From Argyresthia goedartella (Eukaryota; Arthropoda; Insecta; Lepidoptera; Argyresthiidae): a stretch of DNA of 64,000 nucleotides. Of the stretch, positions 20,690 to 29,972 are shown in pieces. The stretch lies in assembly GCA_949825045.1 (NCBI GenBank), contig OX463820.1, forward strand, positions 7,204,501 to 7,268,500. Direction: 5' to 3'. The stretch's first letter is position 1. Each line of letters opens with the position of its first letter. The translations under genes and the position numbers were made by a program. Below the pieces are notes generated by a model. The model saw only the letters and a program-made list of their open reading frames with translations. It was not told where the DNA came from and did no database searches.

Positions 20690-21330
20690 GATCGTCCCCT
20701 TCGACCAACATATTTCAAATATATCTCAGTTAATAGATCTTGACTGTACACATTTCTCATTCTTTGGTAACATTCCTTGATATTGAATGGTGTCCAAACC
20801 AAAGAAGCTAATTTTATATAACAAAAATATTATGCCATCAGCATCTGTATATCAGCATTACGACTCCTGATATTGTCTCTAAGTGGCCGATTAGTTTAAT
20901 CTATGGTCTATAATCAGTCCCAAATATCTGAATCTTCTGTTTTTGTTCATTAAAGTATAAAGTAAAGTAAAGTATTTTACTCATTTAACTTCCTCAAGAC
21001 ACTGACAAGTACAGATTGGAAGTCTCTGACCACATTAATGTAGCTTGACAGCAAGGTGTCCCGGCGAATCAGTATGCACTGTCTTGGCAAAGCTATATAC
21101 TTTGTTTTAGTTCAATTTAAGCTTATAAAATTCCTTGATCACTTATAATCGCCATGCCATTTAAAGATTTATTGTATCTTCCCATGTCCCTCCTGTGAAG
21201 ATAGCAACCGTTTCATCAGCAAATGATATAATATGTTCATTTGCAGACTTCTCTAGGTCCCACAGATTATTTATATAGCTATTAAGGATAGAACCGGGCT
21301 GACAGCGCTACCTTGTGGCATTCCAAACTT
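20690..21330 (-). pseudogene. Decayed LINE RT fragment
   Basis: On the minus strand from about 21324 one reads a G-PQGSAVSP-like block and then ISFADETVAIFTGGTWED (around 21180-21240), the last two RT core motifs of a CR1/jockey-type LINE. The rest is riddled with stops. No ends were found. Confidence 0.65.
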
Positions 21331-21796
21331 AAAATTATAAATAAATAATGTATTAAATTGGCTTAGTTGTGAGTCTAAATGTATGGGGGTTTAGAAGAAA
21401 ACACCTGAAGGAACAGCTAATACAAAAGATAGTAACGTGCGTGCGCGCGCATTGGTCCACATCGATTTGACATTCAATAGGTGTAATTTTTTGCAAAGAA
21501 GGTCAAAATAGTGAACACGTTATAAGCATTTTTCAGTAAATGGAGTTTATTCATTCGTTCGTTCATTCGGTTTTGCCTTATATTCGGAAAGAGATACCGT
21601 CGCTCTTAGCGTGGGTTTTCCATTTCTCATTTCTGCCTCTTCATCCTATCTATTCTCTGAAGGGAATTCAAAATGAAATAGGTACGAATACAGAGAAACT
21701 TAAGCTTCTCCTAGTGACTTTTCGCCACAACACAATCTCGTCCGACAAGCATTTCTATAGTCTTTAACGTAATTTCAATTATATTTTCTCAAGCAG
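21331..21796. other. End of intron H-I: no gene
   Basis: A 75-codon frame starting at 21540 has no domain or splice support. The intron ends in TTCTCAAGCAG. Confidence 0.5.
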
Positions 21797-21905
21797 AGGA
21801 AGAGCGGGCGATGCGGCGGGTGTCTTACCTCAAGGCCACGTGGGGAGATCGCCTGCACCTCGACAGCGACGTTGAACCGGAGATCGACCATCATGCCTTG
21901 AGGAG
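21797..21905 (+). CDS. RhoGAP19D: PDZ-RhoGAP, exon I
   Basis: The 109-nt exon starts in phase 1 and ends in phase 2. It encodes EEERAMRRVSYLKATWGDRL and then HLDSDVEPEIDHHALRR. The RRVSYLKATWG motif lies just before the PH domain in ARHGAP21/23 proteins, where it marks the end of the linker, so the assignment is strong. The acceptor is CTCAAGCAG. A second AG two bases on would break the frame. The donor is AGGAG/GTAAGG. The next exon is 7.5 kb away because of transposon insertions in the intron. Confidence 0.88.
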
Positions 21906-22195
21906 GTAAGGATATTCGGCATTATATGTTAGAAAGATATTTAAAGAGTTTGTTAACACCTCCTTTTGGGTCTGAAGTTATACACATAAAGCTCAACTGA
22001 GTAGGTTCCTGTGGCGATGTAGCTGTATGGGAGAGAGAAACTATGCGCTCTTTCATGACTCTATCAGTGACATGCGGTTTTCATCACGCACGCGATAGTT
22101 ACCATGGGATCGATGGGATCGACCCAACATCCACAATCCCATAGTAAATCCCCGTGCGTGAAGCAACCCGCACGACACTGACAGAGGCCTCCGCG
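21906..22195 (+). other. Start of intron I-J
   Basis: The left flank of the minisatellite is at 22075-22195. It contains CATCACGCACGCG and CCGTGCGTGAAGCAACCCGC, which recur (in inverse and direct form) in the right flank at 22989-23028. That suggests the array grew inside an older repeat. Confidence 0.5.
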
Positions 22196-22972
22196 CGTGT
22201 TTGTCATGCGGGACGCCATACTGACAGCACCCGCATGTGTTTGTCATGCGGGACGCCATACTGACAGCACCCGCATGTGTTTGTCATGCGGGATGCCATA
22301 CTGACAGCACCCGCATGTGTTTGTCATGCGGGACGCCATACTGACAGACAGCACCCGCATGTGTTTGTCATGCGGGACGCCATACTGACAGCACCCGCAT
22401 GTGTTTGTCATGCGGGACGCCATACTGACAGCACCCGCATGTGTTTGTCATGCGGGACGCCATACTGACAGCACCCGCATGTGTTTGTCATGCGGGACGC
22501 CATACTGACAGCACCCGCATGTGTTTGTCATGCGGGATGCCATACTGACAGCACCCGCATGTGTTTGTCATGCGGGACGCCATACTGACAGGCAGAACCC
22601 GCATGTGTTTGTCATGCGGGACGCCATACTGACAGCACCCGCATGTGTTTGTCATGCGGGATGCCATACTGACAGCACCCGCATGTGTTTGTCATGCGGG
22701 ACGCCATACTGACAGCACCCGCATGTGTTTGTCATGCGGGATGCCATACTGACAGCACCCGCATGTGTTTGTCATGCGGGACGCCATACTGACAGACAGC
22801 ACCCGCATGTATTTGTCATGCGGGTCGCCATACTGACAGCACCCGCATGTGTTTGTCATGCGGGACGCCATACTGACAGCACCCGCATGTGTTTGTCATG
22901 CGGGACGCCATACTGACAGCACCCGCATGTGTTTGTCATGCGGGACGCCATACTGACAGCACCCGCATGTGG
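22196..22972. repeat. 40-bp minisatellite, 19 copies
   Basis: The unit is 40 bp and contains the palindrome CCCGCATG-TGTTTGT-CATGCGGG followed by ACGCCATACTGACAGCA. The word TTGTCATGCGG recurs at 22201, 22241, 22281 and so on to 22933. Four-base ACAG-type insertions expand three or four units to 44 bp (for example before 22365, 22609 and 22813). Units differ by a few single changes (GGACGCC versus GGATGCC or GGTCGCC). It is not a CRISPR: there are no variable spacers. Confidence 0.95.
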
Positions 22973-23108
22973 GGTCAATCCGATAAAACCCCGCGTGCGT
23001 GATGAAACCCGCACGACACTCAAAAGGCCATACATATGATGCCGAGTCCGCATTAAAGTCTCCCATCATAAAGACGTGCGACATCTCTAGCCTTCTGCAT
23101 CTTTCCAC
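22973..23108 (-). pseudogene. LINE endonuclease scrap beside the minisatellite
   Basis: The minus strand reads RLEMSHVFMMGDFNADSASY. GDFNAD is the signature of the APE-type endonuclease of non-LTR retrotransposons. Only about 35 codons are recognisable before the minisatellite starts. Confidence 0.55.
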
Positions 23109-23657
23109 TACCGCGGGAACATAACCTACTCAGCTATGCGCTGTGCATATAGATAGTTTTAATGTGATAAAACTAAAAAAAAACGTAAATAACAGTCTCG
23201 GTTTGAAAATTATGATAACCCTTTATTAAGCTTCAGATCCAAGAGGCATGTATCTTATTTAAAACTATATATCATTTTAGTTTTCTTAATAGATACTTAA
23301 TAATACAGTTTCCCTTCCCTTTTTAAGGACAGTTGACTAGTTTTCTACATGTGTGTTGTAAAATAGTTGTGACTTGTAAAGTAACAGTCGGACTAAAATG
23401 TTTAATTTATTAGATATGTGTCTGTTTAGTTTTTTCCTAGTTCATATCGCTGTCTAGTAGTGTACGTCAATCAACATTTTGATGTATTGCAATATCAATA
23501 TGAGTAATAATGTATAAATACTAAAGTAGGCGCGCAAACTGACTTTCTTGCAGCTATAAGTAGAGTGAATTCACTCAACCCCAATTCAGTCTCATCAGTC
23601 TGTGCCAAGCGCTTGCCGAGCCGTGACGCTGTTGATGCGAGAGTAAGAAACTAAATA
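23109..23657. other. Intron DNA before the THAP remnant
   Basis: AT-rich, with no gene. The last 130 bp could be the 5' leader of the THAP sequence that follows. Confidence 0.4.
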
Positions 23658-23735
23658 ATGCCGTCATGTGCTCTGCGGTACTGTAAAAACTACACCGTAC
23701 AGGCCAAAAAAGCCGAGGAATAACTTTTCATATTA
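23658..23735 (+). pseudogene. THAP zinc-finger N-terminus, frameshifted remnant
   Basis: An ATG opens MPSCALRYCKNYTVQAKK, which fits the start of a THAP domain (M-P-x-C-x4-C-x-N, the first half of its C2CH zinc site). The frame stops after 21 codons. The adjacent frame then continues with GITFHINYP, like the usual GI.FH.FP of THAP domains, so a one-base frameshift is likely. The second half of the domain is not found. THAP domains bind DNA and occur in P-element-type transposases and in host regulators, and either could be the source. This is probably a dead fragment. Confidence 0.6.
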
Positions 23736-24623
23736 ATTACCCTGTATTATCAGTAAAATACGCATATTCAATAATATTTTGTGAATTACAAAAATCAACA
23801 ATGCGACAGCCATGTTTTCTCTTTGAAAATCAAAGAGTAACAAGATTTTTACATGCAGATATATCATTTCCGAATACCAACGTGATATGCACGTCATACA
23901 TTTTGTAAATTTTTATTGCACATGAAAATTAACATTACAAACTTATTGAAGAGACATTTACAAAGGCAAGCTTATCTCTAACAAGAGATTTCTTCCAGAA
24001 AGCCCAAGATGATAAGGATAAATTTCATAACAGTGACAGGTAGACCCTTGCGCAGAAATACCGCTCATGTTTTACTATCGCAATTAATTAATGATAATTA
24101 TCATGTGACGAAAATTTAAAGAACTGTCAATTTATTTATTAAACTGATTAACATCACACACATCACAACCAATGAAAAAAAAAACCATTAAAATATTGGA
24201 TATGTGCATATTCTCTTTTATTTTATTCCCAATTACACATTATAGGTCGCCTGCGCTTAAAAGTATGCAACCAGTATAGGCAGGATTCACTCGATAGGTA
24301 TACTTTTGGGCAAAGGCGACTGTACGTCTTCGGCATGTCGCATCTGAGCGCAAAGATTTTTATCTTTGACAACTGACACGCCCGCTCTCTTCAAGAGGCC
24401 GGGCACATATTTTGTTCGAGCTAGCGTCTCTAGTATTTATTATACATTATTACTCAAAGAGCCACGCGCCCTGTCGCGCACACCTGAAATCCCGCAGCTG
24501 CTCTGCGATACGCATATCTCGTAACTGCTACAAATCATAAATCTCGTAGCAGCTACGAATCGCTACGTCAATTTCGTACTTAAGTCAATTCAATTCAACA
24601 CTACTACGTAGTGCGATTGCTAT
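23736..24623. other. Intron DNA with a LINE 3' scrap
   Basis: About 23939-24050 (minus) has the word ACAAAGGCAAGCTTATCTCT, shared with the 3' ends of the LINEs at 50.0 and 61.6 kb. At 24240-24480 there is a moderately GC-rich stretch with CAAGAGGCCGGGCAC, probably another dispersed repeat. No gene. Confidence 0.5.
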
Positions 24624-24637
24624 CACCTAGATGGCGC
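24624..24637 (+). promoter_or_regulatory. CTCF-like word 1 (weak)
   Basis: CACCTAGATGGCGC resembles the CTCF core (CCASYAGRKGGCRS), with two mismatches. The word TAGATGGCGC is frequent in lepidopteran repeats, so chance is likely. Confidence 0.25.
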
Positions 24638-25502
24638 CACGTGGTGGGTCATTTATAATGACAGCTGTCAAAGATTGTAGTATTGGCTCGCTTATTATAT
24701 CGCAGTCGCGCACAGTATCACATCAAATGTTTGATTGGAGTACAATATACCTACGAGTAATATCGATAGTTCTTCCCACACACAATAACGGGGGTAAAAT
24801 CGCAGTGCATACCGCAAGTGGCGGCCCCCGCGGTTCTCCGAGGACATTACCCCACTGCTGAGAATTTTCGACCCCCACGCCACTCTTCGGTATGTCCATC
24901 GCATGACCCCTAGATGGCGCTAGTGTGATCCGAATATTAAAAGGCGGCAAATGTTTTTCGTATGAATCTACCTCGGCTAGTGAGCTGCTGATGGAAGTTT
25001 GAAGAATTTGATCAAAGCTTTGCATTGTGAATTGTGAATCGTACAGCTAAAACCAGACGTTGAGAGAAGATAATATCCAATTAGCTAAATCAAATCAAAA
25101 CTAAATCTGACATTTGATCCGCATATCTACACAAAATTTTCCTATAATTTTAAGAACCATATAATTAATGTGTTATAACATTTAACCTCCCTTTAATGTA
25201 GTCGTCATGAAATAATAATAGGATCTTGATAGCATGGTTGTGTTTTTTGCATGTCTTTTAAATCTCTCAAGATTGATTTTGTATGCCTTCTATGTAGTCA
25301 CTACGGTATGATGCCTTGAACGTGTTTCGTTCCATATCTTTTCTTGCAGAGTTAATAAGGTGAGGCCATTTATACAACAATATTCCGATCTGAACTGCGT
25401 TCTGCGTTCTGTATTCGCTCAGTAGGGATGAAGTGACAAATATACTTCAATCCCACTGCGCGTATACTTACCACTGGTTTTTAATTAGATGACTGTATCT
25501 TA
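24638..25502. other. Intron DNA left of the Harbinger element
   Basis: No gene is seen. The last three bases (TTA, 25500-25502) are the target duplication of the transposon. Confidence 0.5.
24907..24920 (+). promoter_or_regulatory. CTCF-like word 2
   Basis: CCCCTAGATGGCGC matches the CTCF core consensus at 13 of 14 positions. It lies 283 bp from a weaker one in the same orientation. Function is not shown. Confidence 0.3.
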
Positions 25503-25536
25503 GGCGATTCTCACACTGCCCCGCACTACGCTGCAT
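25503..25536 (+). repeat. Harbinger left terminal inverted repeat
   Basis: The first 22 bases match the right end exactly, and similarity continues through CGCTGCAT. Subterminal CACGCGCGT motifs follow at about 25550-25620. Confidence 0.92.
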
Positions 25537-25709
25537 GTTGCGTTTTGACGCACCCACGCGCGTACTTGCGGGAGTGCAGATCTGCATCATCGTGCGGGTT
25601 TTTCACGCACTCACGCGCGTAGGTGCGTTTTGTAGATTCACGCACGGCGGCTCTCATTTCATTCAAAGCCGTTCTCTGTGGTGGTAGTGAGACGATAGTT
25701 TTGATAAAA

Positions 25710-26026
25710 ATGGTTAATAGTGTGGAACTCATTCAGGATGCTGCCGTTATACTAACTGTTTGGTTTTTGTATGGTCAAATTAAAAGAAATCGTGCCCATA
25801 GAAGATACTGGGTACATCCGTATTTACAAACAAGATCGTTAAATGGGTCATTTGTTCAAAATTACTGGGACCTTAGAAAATATGAAGAGAAATTCTTCAA
25901 CTACACGCGTATGTCAACTACATCTTTTGATTATTTGCTCAGCAAAATTCGAACAGGCATTAGTGGAAGAGATACAAATTTTCGTCTTTGTATTACGCCA
26001 GAAGAGAAGCTTTGGGTAACATTGAG
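25710..26026 (+). CDS. Harbinger transposase (HARBI1-like), exon 1
   Basis: This encodes residues 1-105 plus two bases of codon 106. The ATG at 25710 is followed by MVNSVELIQDAAVILTVWFL and, near the end, a conserved region EEKLWVTLR that in HARBI1 proteins precedes the FLATG-like block. The donor is GAG/GTAAGT (26027). The open frame extends upstream to 25623, but that start lies in the GC-rich subterminal zone and is less likely. Together with exon 2 it gives a 400-residue protein without stops, the usual size for the family. It would act in the nucleus, cutting the element at its ends. Confidence 0.88.
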
Positions 26027-26472
26027 GTAAGTAAAGAATTTCAATTTTAAAAATACATATTAAGTTAACTATATCGATATAATTATAGTTAAACCCAGGC
26101 TATTAAATACGAATAAAACTAGTAATTTTGATTTATTGTGCGTTTATTTATCAAAATTTGTACTGCAGTATGGAATATTAATTAGTACTTATATTCTAAT
26201 ACACATCAGTCTACTATTATAATCACAGCTTTCATTCTTGGAAGTGTTTAGATTGCTAATCACAATTAGATAGAACCACTAAATAGATATTCTACAAATT
26301 TTTAATGACTACTAATCACAGCTTTAATTTCTAAAATCACAAATAATCATCAGTATAGATATATAGATCAGTAATCGCAGTTACTATAATAATTGAGATC
26401 TCAGTAATATTTATTTTGTTAACTTTTTATACCTTATATCTTAAGTTTTTTTTTGTAGTGTATTAGGTAGTT

Positions 26473-26821
26473 TTAATTTTCAAACAATGGTAAAAGTTCA
26501 GATTCCTCGGAATTTTGAGTATTTACGGACATTGGAGATATTTGAACTTCCGTTGCCAATGTGGAGTTTTCCACAGGTGATTGCTGATTATTGGAAAAGT
26601 TTCTTTCAATGTATTCTTCAGCTGGTAGATTAAAACTGGATGAGGGGGGCTGATTACTTGGACGCCTATTTTCCGTACATTCTCTGTGAGGTGTAGTGTA
26701 GTAACCACCATATTGATTTGAATAAGTGCCGTGTTCATAATAGTCGGCGCCTTGTACTTGTTGGAAATTGCCTCCCTCATTTTGTGCTTCCAAGATACAT
26801 TTTAGTATATTAACTTCTCTT
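26473..26821 (-). CDS. MADF-BESS accessory protein, C-terminal part of exon 2
   Basis: On the minus strand, after the insertion, the frame continues as VNILKCILEAQNEGGNFQQV and runs about 110 codons to a stop at 26473. The tail is rich in Asn, Gln, Ser and Tyr and disordered (for example HGTYSNQYGGYYTTPHRE). If the 459-bp insertion and one 8-bp duplicate are ignored, the frame is the same as that of the upstream part, which is the main reason to place it in this gene. As the DNA stands, the insertion brings an early stop, so this segment is not translated with the rest. Confidence 0.7.
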
Positions 26822-26829
26822 GAGAAGTT

Positions 26830-26921
26830 ATTATAATAGGTCTGAAAATTGAAATAGGTAATTTTGTGTTTTCTTTACGTTTTAAGACCTGGAGAATCAT
26901 TTGCAATCATTTTTAGAGTGA

Positions 26922-26959
<38 letters not shown>

Positions 26960-27288
26960 TACGTATGTACGTGATCAAAATTATGGAATTCGTTTTCTCA
27001 ATAACTACTGGACCGAATCGCTTTGATGACCATATCAATCGATACGCCACGTCATGACTTAGATCTGAAAGGAGTCTAGAAAAAATCGGTCCAGCGGTTC
27101 GTTTTTTATTTGTAAAAAACTGACTTTTTTGAACACGCAACGTTAATTTTGTATGTAATTCCAAGTATTGAGGGGTAGATGTGGGTTTTTGAGGGTGCTG
27201 GTTTCGAATCTTTCATCAGTTTTTTAAAATTCAAAATGGCGGACCCACTATGACGTCATCTTTTTCGTGAAAATTCTATTCTTCTCAA
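26830..27288. mobile_element. 459-bp insertion inside the Harbinger accessory gene
   Basis: The insertion is flanked by GAGAAGTT at 26822-26829 and 27289-27296, an 8-bp duplication as made by hAT-type elements. It contains a (GT)n run (26926-26956) and no coding frame. The ends (ATTATAATAGG and TTCTATTCTTCTCAA) show only weak inversion, so the class is not fixed. The word GGACCGAATCGCTTTGATGA inside is like 3' regions of some LINEs. Removing it would rejoin the accessory reading frame. Confidence 0.65.
26926..26956 (+). repeat. (TG)n microsatellite
   Basis: About 15 TG units are followed by an ACGT-rich stretch. It lies inside the 459-bp insertion. Confidence 0.95.
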
Positions 27289-27742
27289 GAGAAGTTGCTT
27301 GTACGGTACTTGCTGCCGAACCGATTTTTTATCTTTGTCCTTGGCTTTAATCTTTGAGGCACCAATTTAAAATCGTCAACCAATGACAACATAAATTGTC
27401 GATCAGAATCTTCTTCATCAGTCTTTCGTTGCAACGTAGATTTTAAAACGTTCACAAGTTCACTACCAATTGTATCTGTTGGATCACTGTTTTTGGTTTT
27501 CTTTGGTTTTGGTGGAATTATGTTACTACCATGTTGCTCTTCAACTGGGTCGTTGTTTTCTTGATTTGCCATACTGTTATGCGTTGTATTCATTGATACT
27601 ATTGGTAAGAGAAACAAGAGTTGATCATAATATTTGTATTTTTTATGCGTAGCAGCTGATCCGCTCTTGCTAGTAGCTAGTTCCCGCCTTTGTTTAGCAA
27701 AACCATCACGAAGCGTTCTCCACCTTTTTTGAAGTAATTTTC
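27289..27742 (-). CDS. MADF-BESS accessory protein, exon 2 (first part)
   Basis: The acceptor on the minus strand is TTGTTTTAG before 27742. The frame joins exon 1 in phase 1. It starts KLLQKRWRTLRDGFAKQRRE and then has a KYKYYDQLLFLLPI block: the C-terminal half of a MADF (Myb/SANT-like, DNA-binding) domain. After an Asn/Pro/Lys-rich linker (PPKPKKTKNSDPTD) comes a BESS motif, DRQFMLSLVDDFKLVP near 27352-27400, which mediates protein contact. Harbinger-type transposons usually carry a second, Myb-like protein that brings the transposase to the DNA ends, and this is that role by analogy. The frame stops at 27285 only because of the inserted sequence. Confidence 0.82.
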
Positions 27743-27777
27743 CTAAAACAAAATAAAAAAAAACTCTTATATTTCAG

Positions 27778-28663
27778 ATACTTAGCAAGCGGTTGCTCGT
27801 TTACTGAGCTCCATTTCAGCCACAGAATAGGATTATCAACCATCAGAAAAATCGTGGAAGAGGTTTGCACAGCCATTTGGGACTTCGTGAGAGCAGAATG
27901 TTTTCCTGAGCTCACGACTGAAGCGTGGTTAAGCATAGCTGAAGGTTTCCAACAACGTGCAAATTTTCCTCATGTGATTGGAGCTATTGATGGAAAACAT
28001 GTCAGAGTTTACAAACCATCCTTAACAGGATCATTGTATTACAATTACAAACATTTTTTTTCAATATTGTTATTAGCCATTTGTGATTCTAATTATAAAT
28101 TCATTTTCATCGATGTTGGTGCGTATGGTAAATGTAGCGATAGTACTGTATTTCAGAATTCAATATTTTACAAAAAACTTAGGGAATTTAATCTTAACAT
28201 ACCAAAAGAATCGAATATTCCGGGAGTTCCCAATGATCTGCCATATTTTTTCATAGGCGATGAAGCTTTTAGCATTTCTGAACACATATTAAGGCCATAT
28301 CCGGGGACCAACTTGAATTTTACTAAAAGAATATTTAACTATCGTTTGAGCCGAGCGCGCAGGTATATAGAATGTGCATTTGGAATTTTAACTCACAAAT
28401 GGCGAATATTTCAACGACCATTAGATGTTAACGTTAATTTAGCAATAAAAATTATCAAAGCGTGCTGTTTGCTTCACAATTTCGTAAGAGAAAGGCATGG
28501 TGTTAATTTCAACGAAGTATTATTCAATGGTGATACAGAGGGTATGTGCGAAATTCCGAGGGCTAGAGTTCTATCAGGTACACGCGGAAGTGACGCAAGG
28601 AATAATTTAGCTGATTTTTTTGTTAATATTGACCCTTTGCCGTGGCAAAACAAATATGCTTAA
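27778..28663 (+). CDS. Harbinger transposase, exon 2 (DDE nuclease)
   Basis: The exon starts after TATATTTCAG and completes codon 106. It opens YLASGCSFTELHFSHRIGLS (helix-turn-helix-like region) and then the DDE_Tnp_4 nuclease fold. D177 is in GAIDGKH, D227 in GKCSDSTVF, and E304 in RARRYIECAFG, with FFIGDEAF between them. All three metal-binding acidic residues are present. The stop is at 28661-28663, giving 400 residues in total. There is no frameshift, so the enzyme may be functional. HARBI1-like host genes have the same fold, but the TIRs and TTA duplication show this is a transposon gene. Confidence 0.93.
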
Positions 28664-28738
28664 ACTAGCTGCAGCGTTCATAATTGTAATTTACCTATCA
28701 TTAACTTGTAGTAAATAAAAAAAATTAAAACAACTTAC

Positions 28739-28907
28739 CGTTCTTTTTTTTTTCTTCAACCGATGCATTATTATCAGTAAACATATTTATTACTTCCTCC
28801 CATTGTTTCACTCTCTGCGGTCTTTCACTGTATTCATCACATTTCATATTCCAGATAGCTGGGTGATTTTCTATTTCGAATATAAATCGATCGATATCGA
28901 GATCCAT
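28739..28907 (-). CDS. MADF-BESS accessory protein, exon 1
   Basis: On the minus strand an ATG at 28907 opens MDLDIDRFIFEIENHPAIWN, the typical start of a MADF domain (FI..IE.HP.IW). It continues with DEYSERPQRVKQWEEVINMF. The donor is AACG/GTAAGT (28738), phase 1. The next exon begins at 27742 after a 996-bp intron that contains the whole of transposase exon 2 on the other strand. The 5' end lies near the right TIR, so the gene is probably transcribed from the transposon's right end. Confidence 0.85.
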
Positions 28908-29138
28908 TTTCAAACACACACGTCACGCCCTTCCAAAATCACGCGCGGCACTGCGGGCTCGGTGTGCCATACCTTGCGTTTCGCCCCGCACCCACGCGCG
29001 GGGGTGCGTGTTTCTCCGCTTGTACGTGCGTGATCTGCATGAACGCGCGTGGATGCGTTTTCAGTGTGTTGGACTGTGCGTGTTTTCTATACAAACGGAG
29101 ATACTTGCAAGCAACGGAAGAACACGCATTCACGCATG

Positions 29139-29172
29139 ATGCAGCGTGGCGCGGGGCAGTGTGAGAATCGCC
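29139..29172 (-). repeat. Harbinger right terminal inverted repeat
   Basis: This is the inverse of the left end, ending GGGGCAGTGTGAGAATCGCC, followed by TTA. Confidence 0.92.
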
Positions 29173-29447
29173 TTAGGGAACCAGAGTATCCGCTAAGATG
29201 ATTTAATTACGAAAGTTCATAAATTATGGATACTATTATATCCCAGCCCTCTTAGCCAAGTTGCCTTCGCTAACTTATCACTCGCTACGACGCTAAGAAA
29301 ATTTATACGATGTGACGTCAGCCGTGCAAAGTATCACATGACTTGACGTGAGTTTTGCTAATTAAAGATTACCCTTAAACATTGTGTGCCAGCACTAATT
29401 AACTGCCCTTCTGTGATGCTTTACTGACATATTTTGGTCCCCCGTAG

Positions 29448-29550
29448 GTCCGATAAGAAGGGGGAGGACTCTTCGGACATACCCGTGGAACCTTTCGAGG
29501 GCAGTGTGCAGGGCGTTGTGCAGATCAAGATGGTGGTCTGCAATGGGAAG
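29448..29550 (+). CDS. RhoGAP19D: PDZ-RhoGAP, exon J: start of PH domain
   Basis: The 103-nt exon starts in phase 2 and ends in phase 0. The acceptor is GGTCCCCCGTAG and the donor GAAG/GTAAGT. It encodes SDKKGEDSSDIPVEPFEGSV and then QGVVQIKMVVCNGK. In ARHGAP21/23 this region opens the PH domain (first beta strand, GWL..... in most; here GVVQIKMVVCNGK), which binds membrane lipids or Arf-GTP. The usual first-strand Trp-Leu is replaced by Val-Val, a small deviation. Exon I lies 7.5 kb upstream across the transposon-rich intron. Confidence 0.85.
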
Positions 29551-29625
29551 GTAAGTCTACTTTATGCTGGACAGGGCCTTACTGCCGTGATTTAAGTCTG
29601 TTTGTATTACAAGAAACCCTATCAC

Positions 29626-29715
29626 CAAAAACGTGGTCACTTGACGTTGAGTTACGGGACACAATATGGAGAAAAACGTGGTCACTTGACGTTGAGTTAC
29701 GGGACACAATATGGA
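29626..29715. repeat. 45-bp perfect tandem duplication
   Basis: Two identical units (29626-29670 and 29671-29715) contain ACGTGGTCACTTGACGTTGA. They lie 75 bp after exon J. Confidence 0.9.
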
Positions 29716-29972
29716 GCCGGTGTGTAATAAATGAAAACTATTTAAATAATTTACAAATGCCCACCCTATCACGGTTCATGTCTTTCGTTCACTACAATTT
29801 TGAAACTTTACAGTCACGGTTAGTAGTATATGTCTCTAAAACTAAAAGTTGACAAAATAAGGAATTAATGGACCTAAAGTTCTTGATGACAGTACAAAGT
29901 CCAGAGCGGAACGAGATCGCGTCGTGAGTCGTGAGCAATAATAAATAAAGACATGTTTATCCATCGTTAATA

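Larger units (their letters stand above)
26027..27777 (+). other. Transposase intron holding the antisense gene
   Basis: The 1751-bp intron runs from GTAAGT to TATATTTCAG, phase 2. It contains, antisense, the main exon of the MADF-BESS gene and the foreign insertion. At 26042-26470 no coding sequence is seen. Confidence 0.8.
25503..29172 (+). mobile_element. PIF/Harbinger DNA transposon, complete, 3670 bp
   Basis: Terminal inverted repeats begin GGCGATTCTCACACTGCCCC (25503-25536 and inverse 29139-29172). The flanking TTA on both sides (25500-25502 and 29173-29175) is the three-base target duplication typical of PIF/Harbinger. Inside each end are clusters of CACGCGCGT/ACGCGCGTG words. The element carries an intact two-exon transposase (+) and an antisense MADF-BESS gene whose exons lie in the transposase intron and past its 3' end. 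The second gene is interrupted by a later insertion (26830-27288). It sits in intron I-J of the RhoGAP gene, in the same orientation. Confidence 0.95.

Noticed and set aside
22196..22972. CRISPR array
   Set aside because: Regular hairpin repeats are present, but the sequences between them are constant, the DNA is clearly from an insect, and there are no cas genes. It is a minisatellite.
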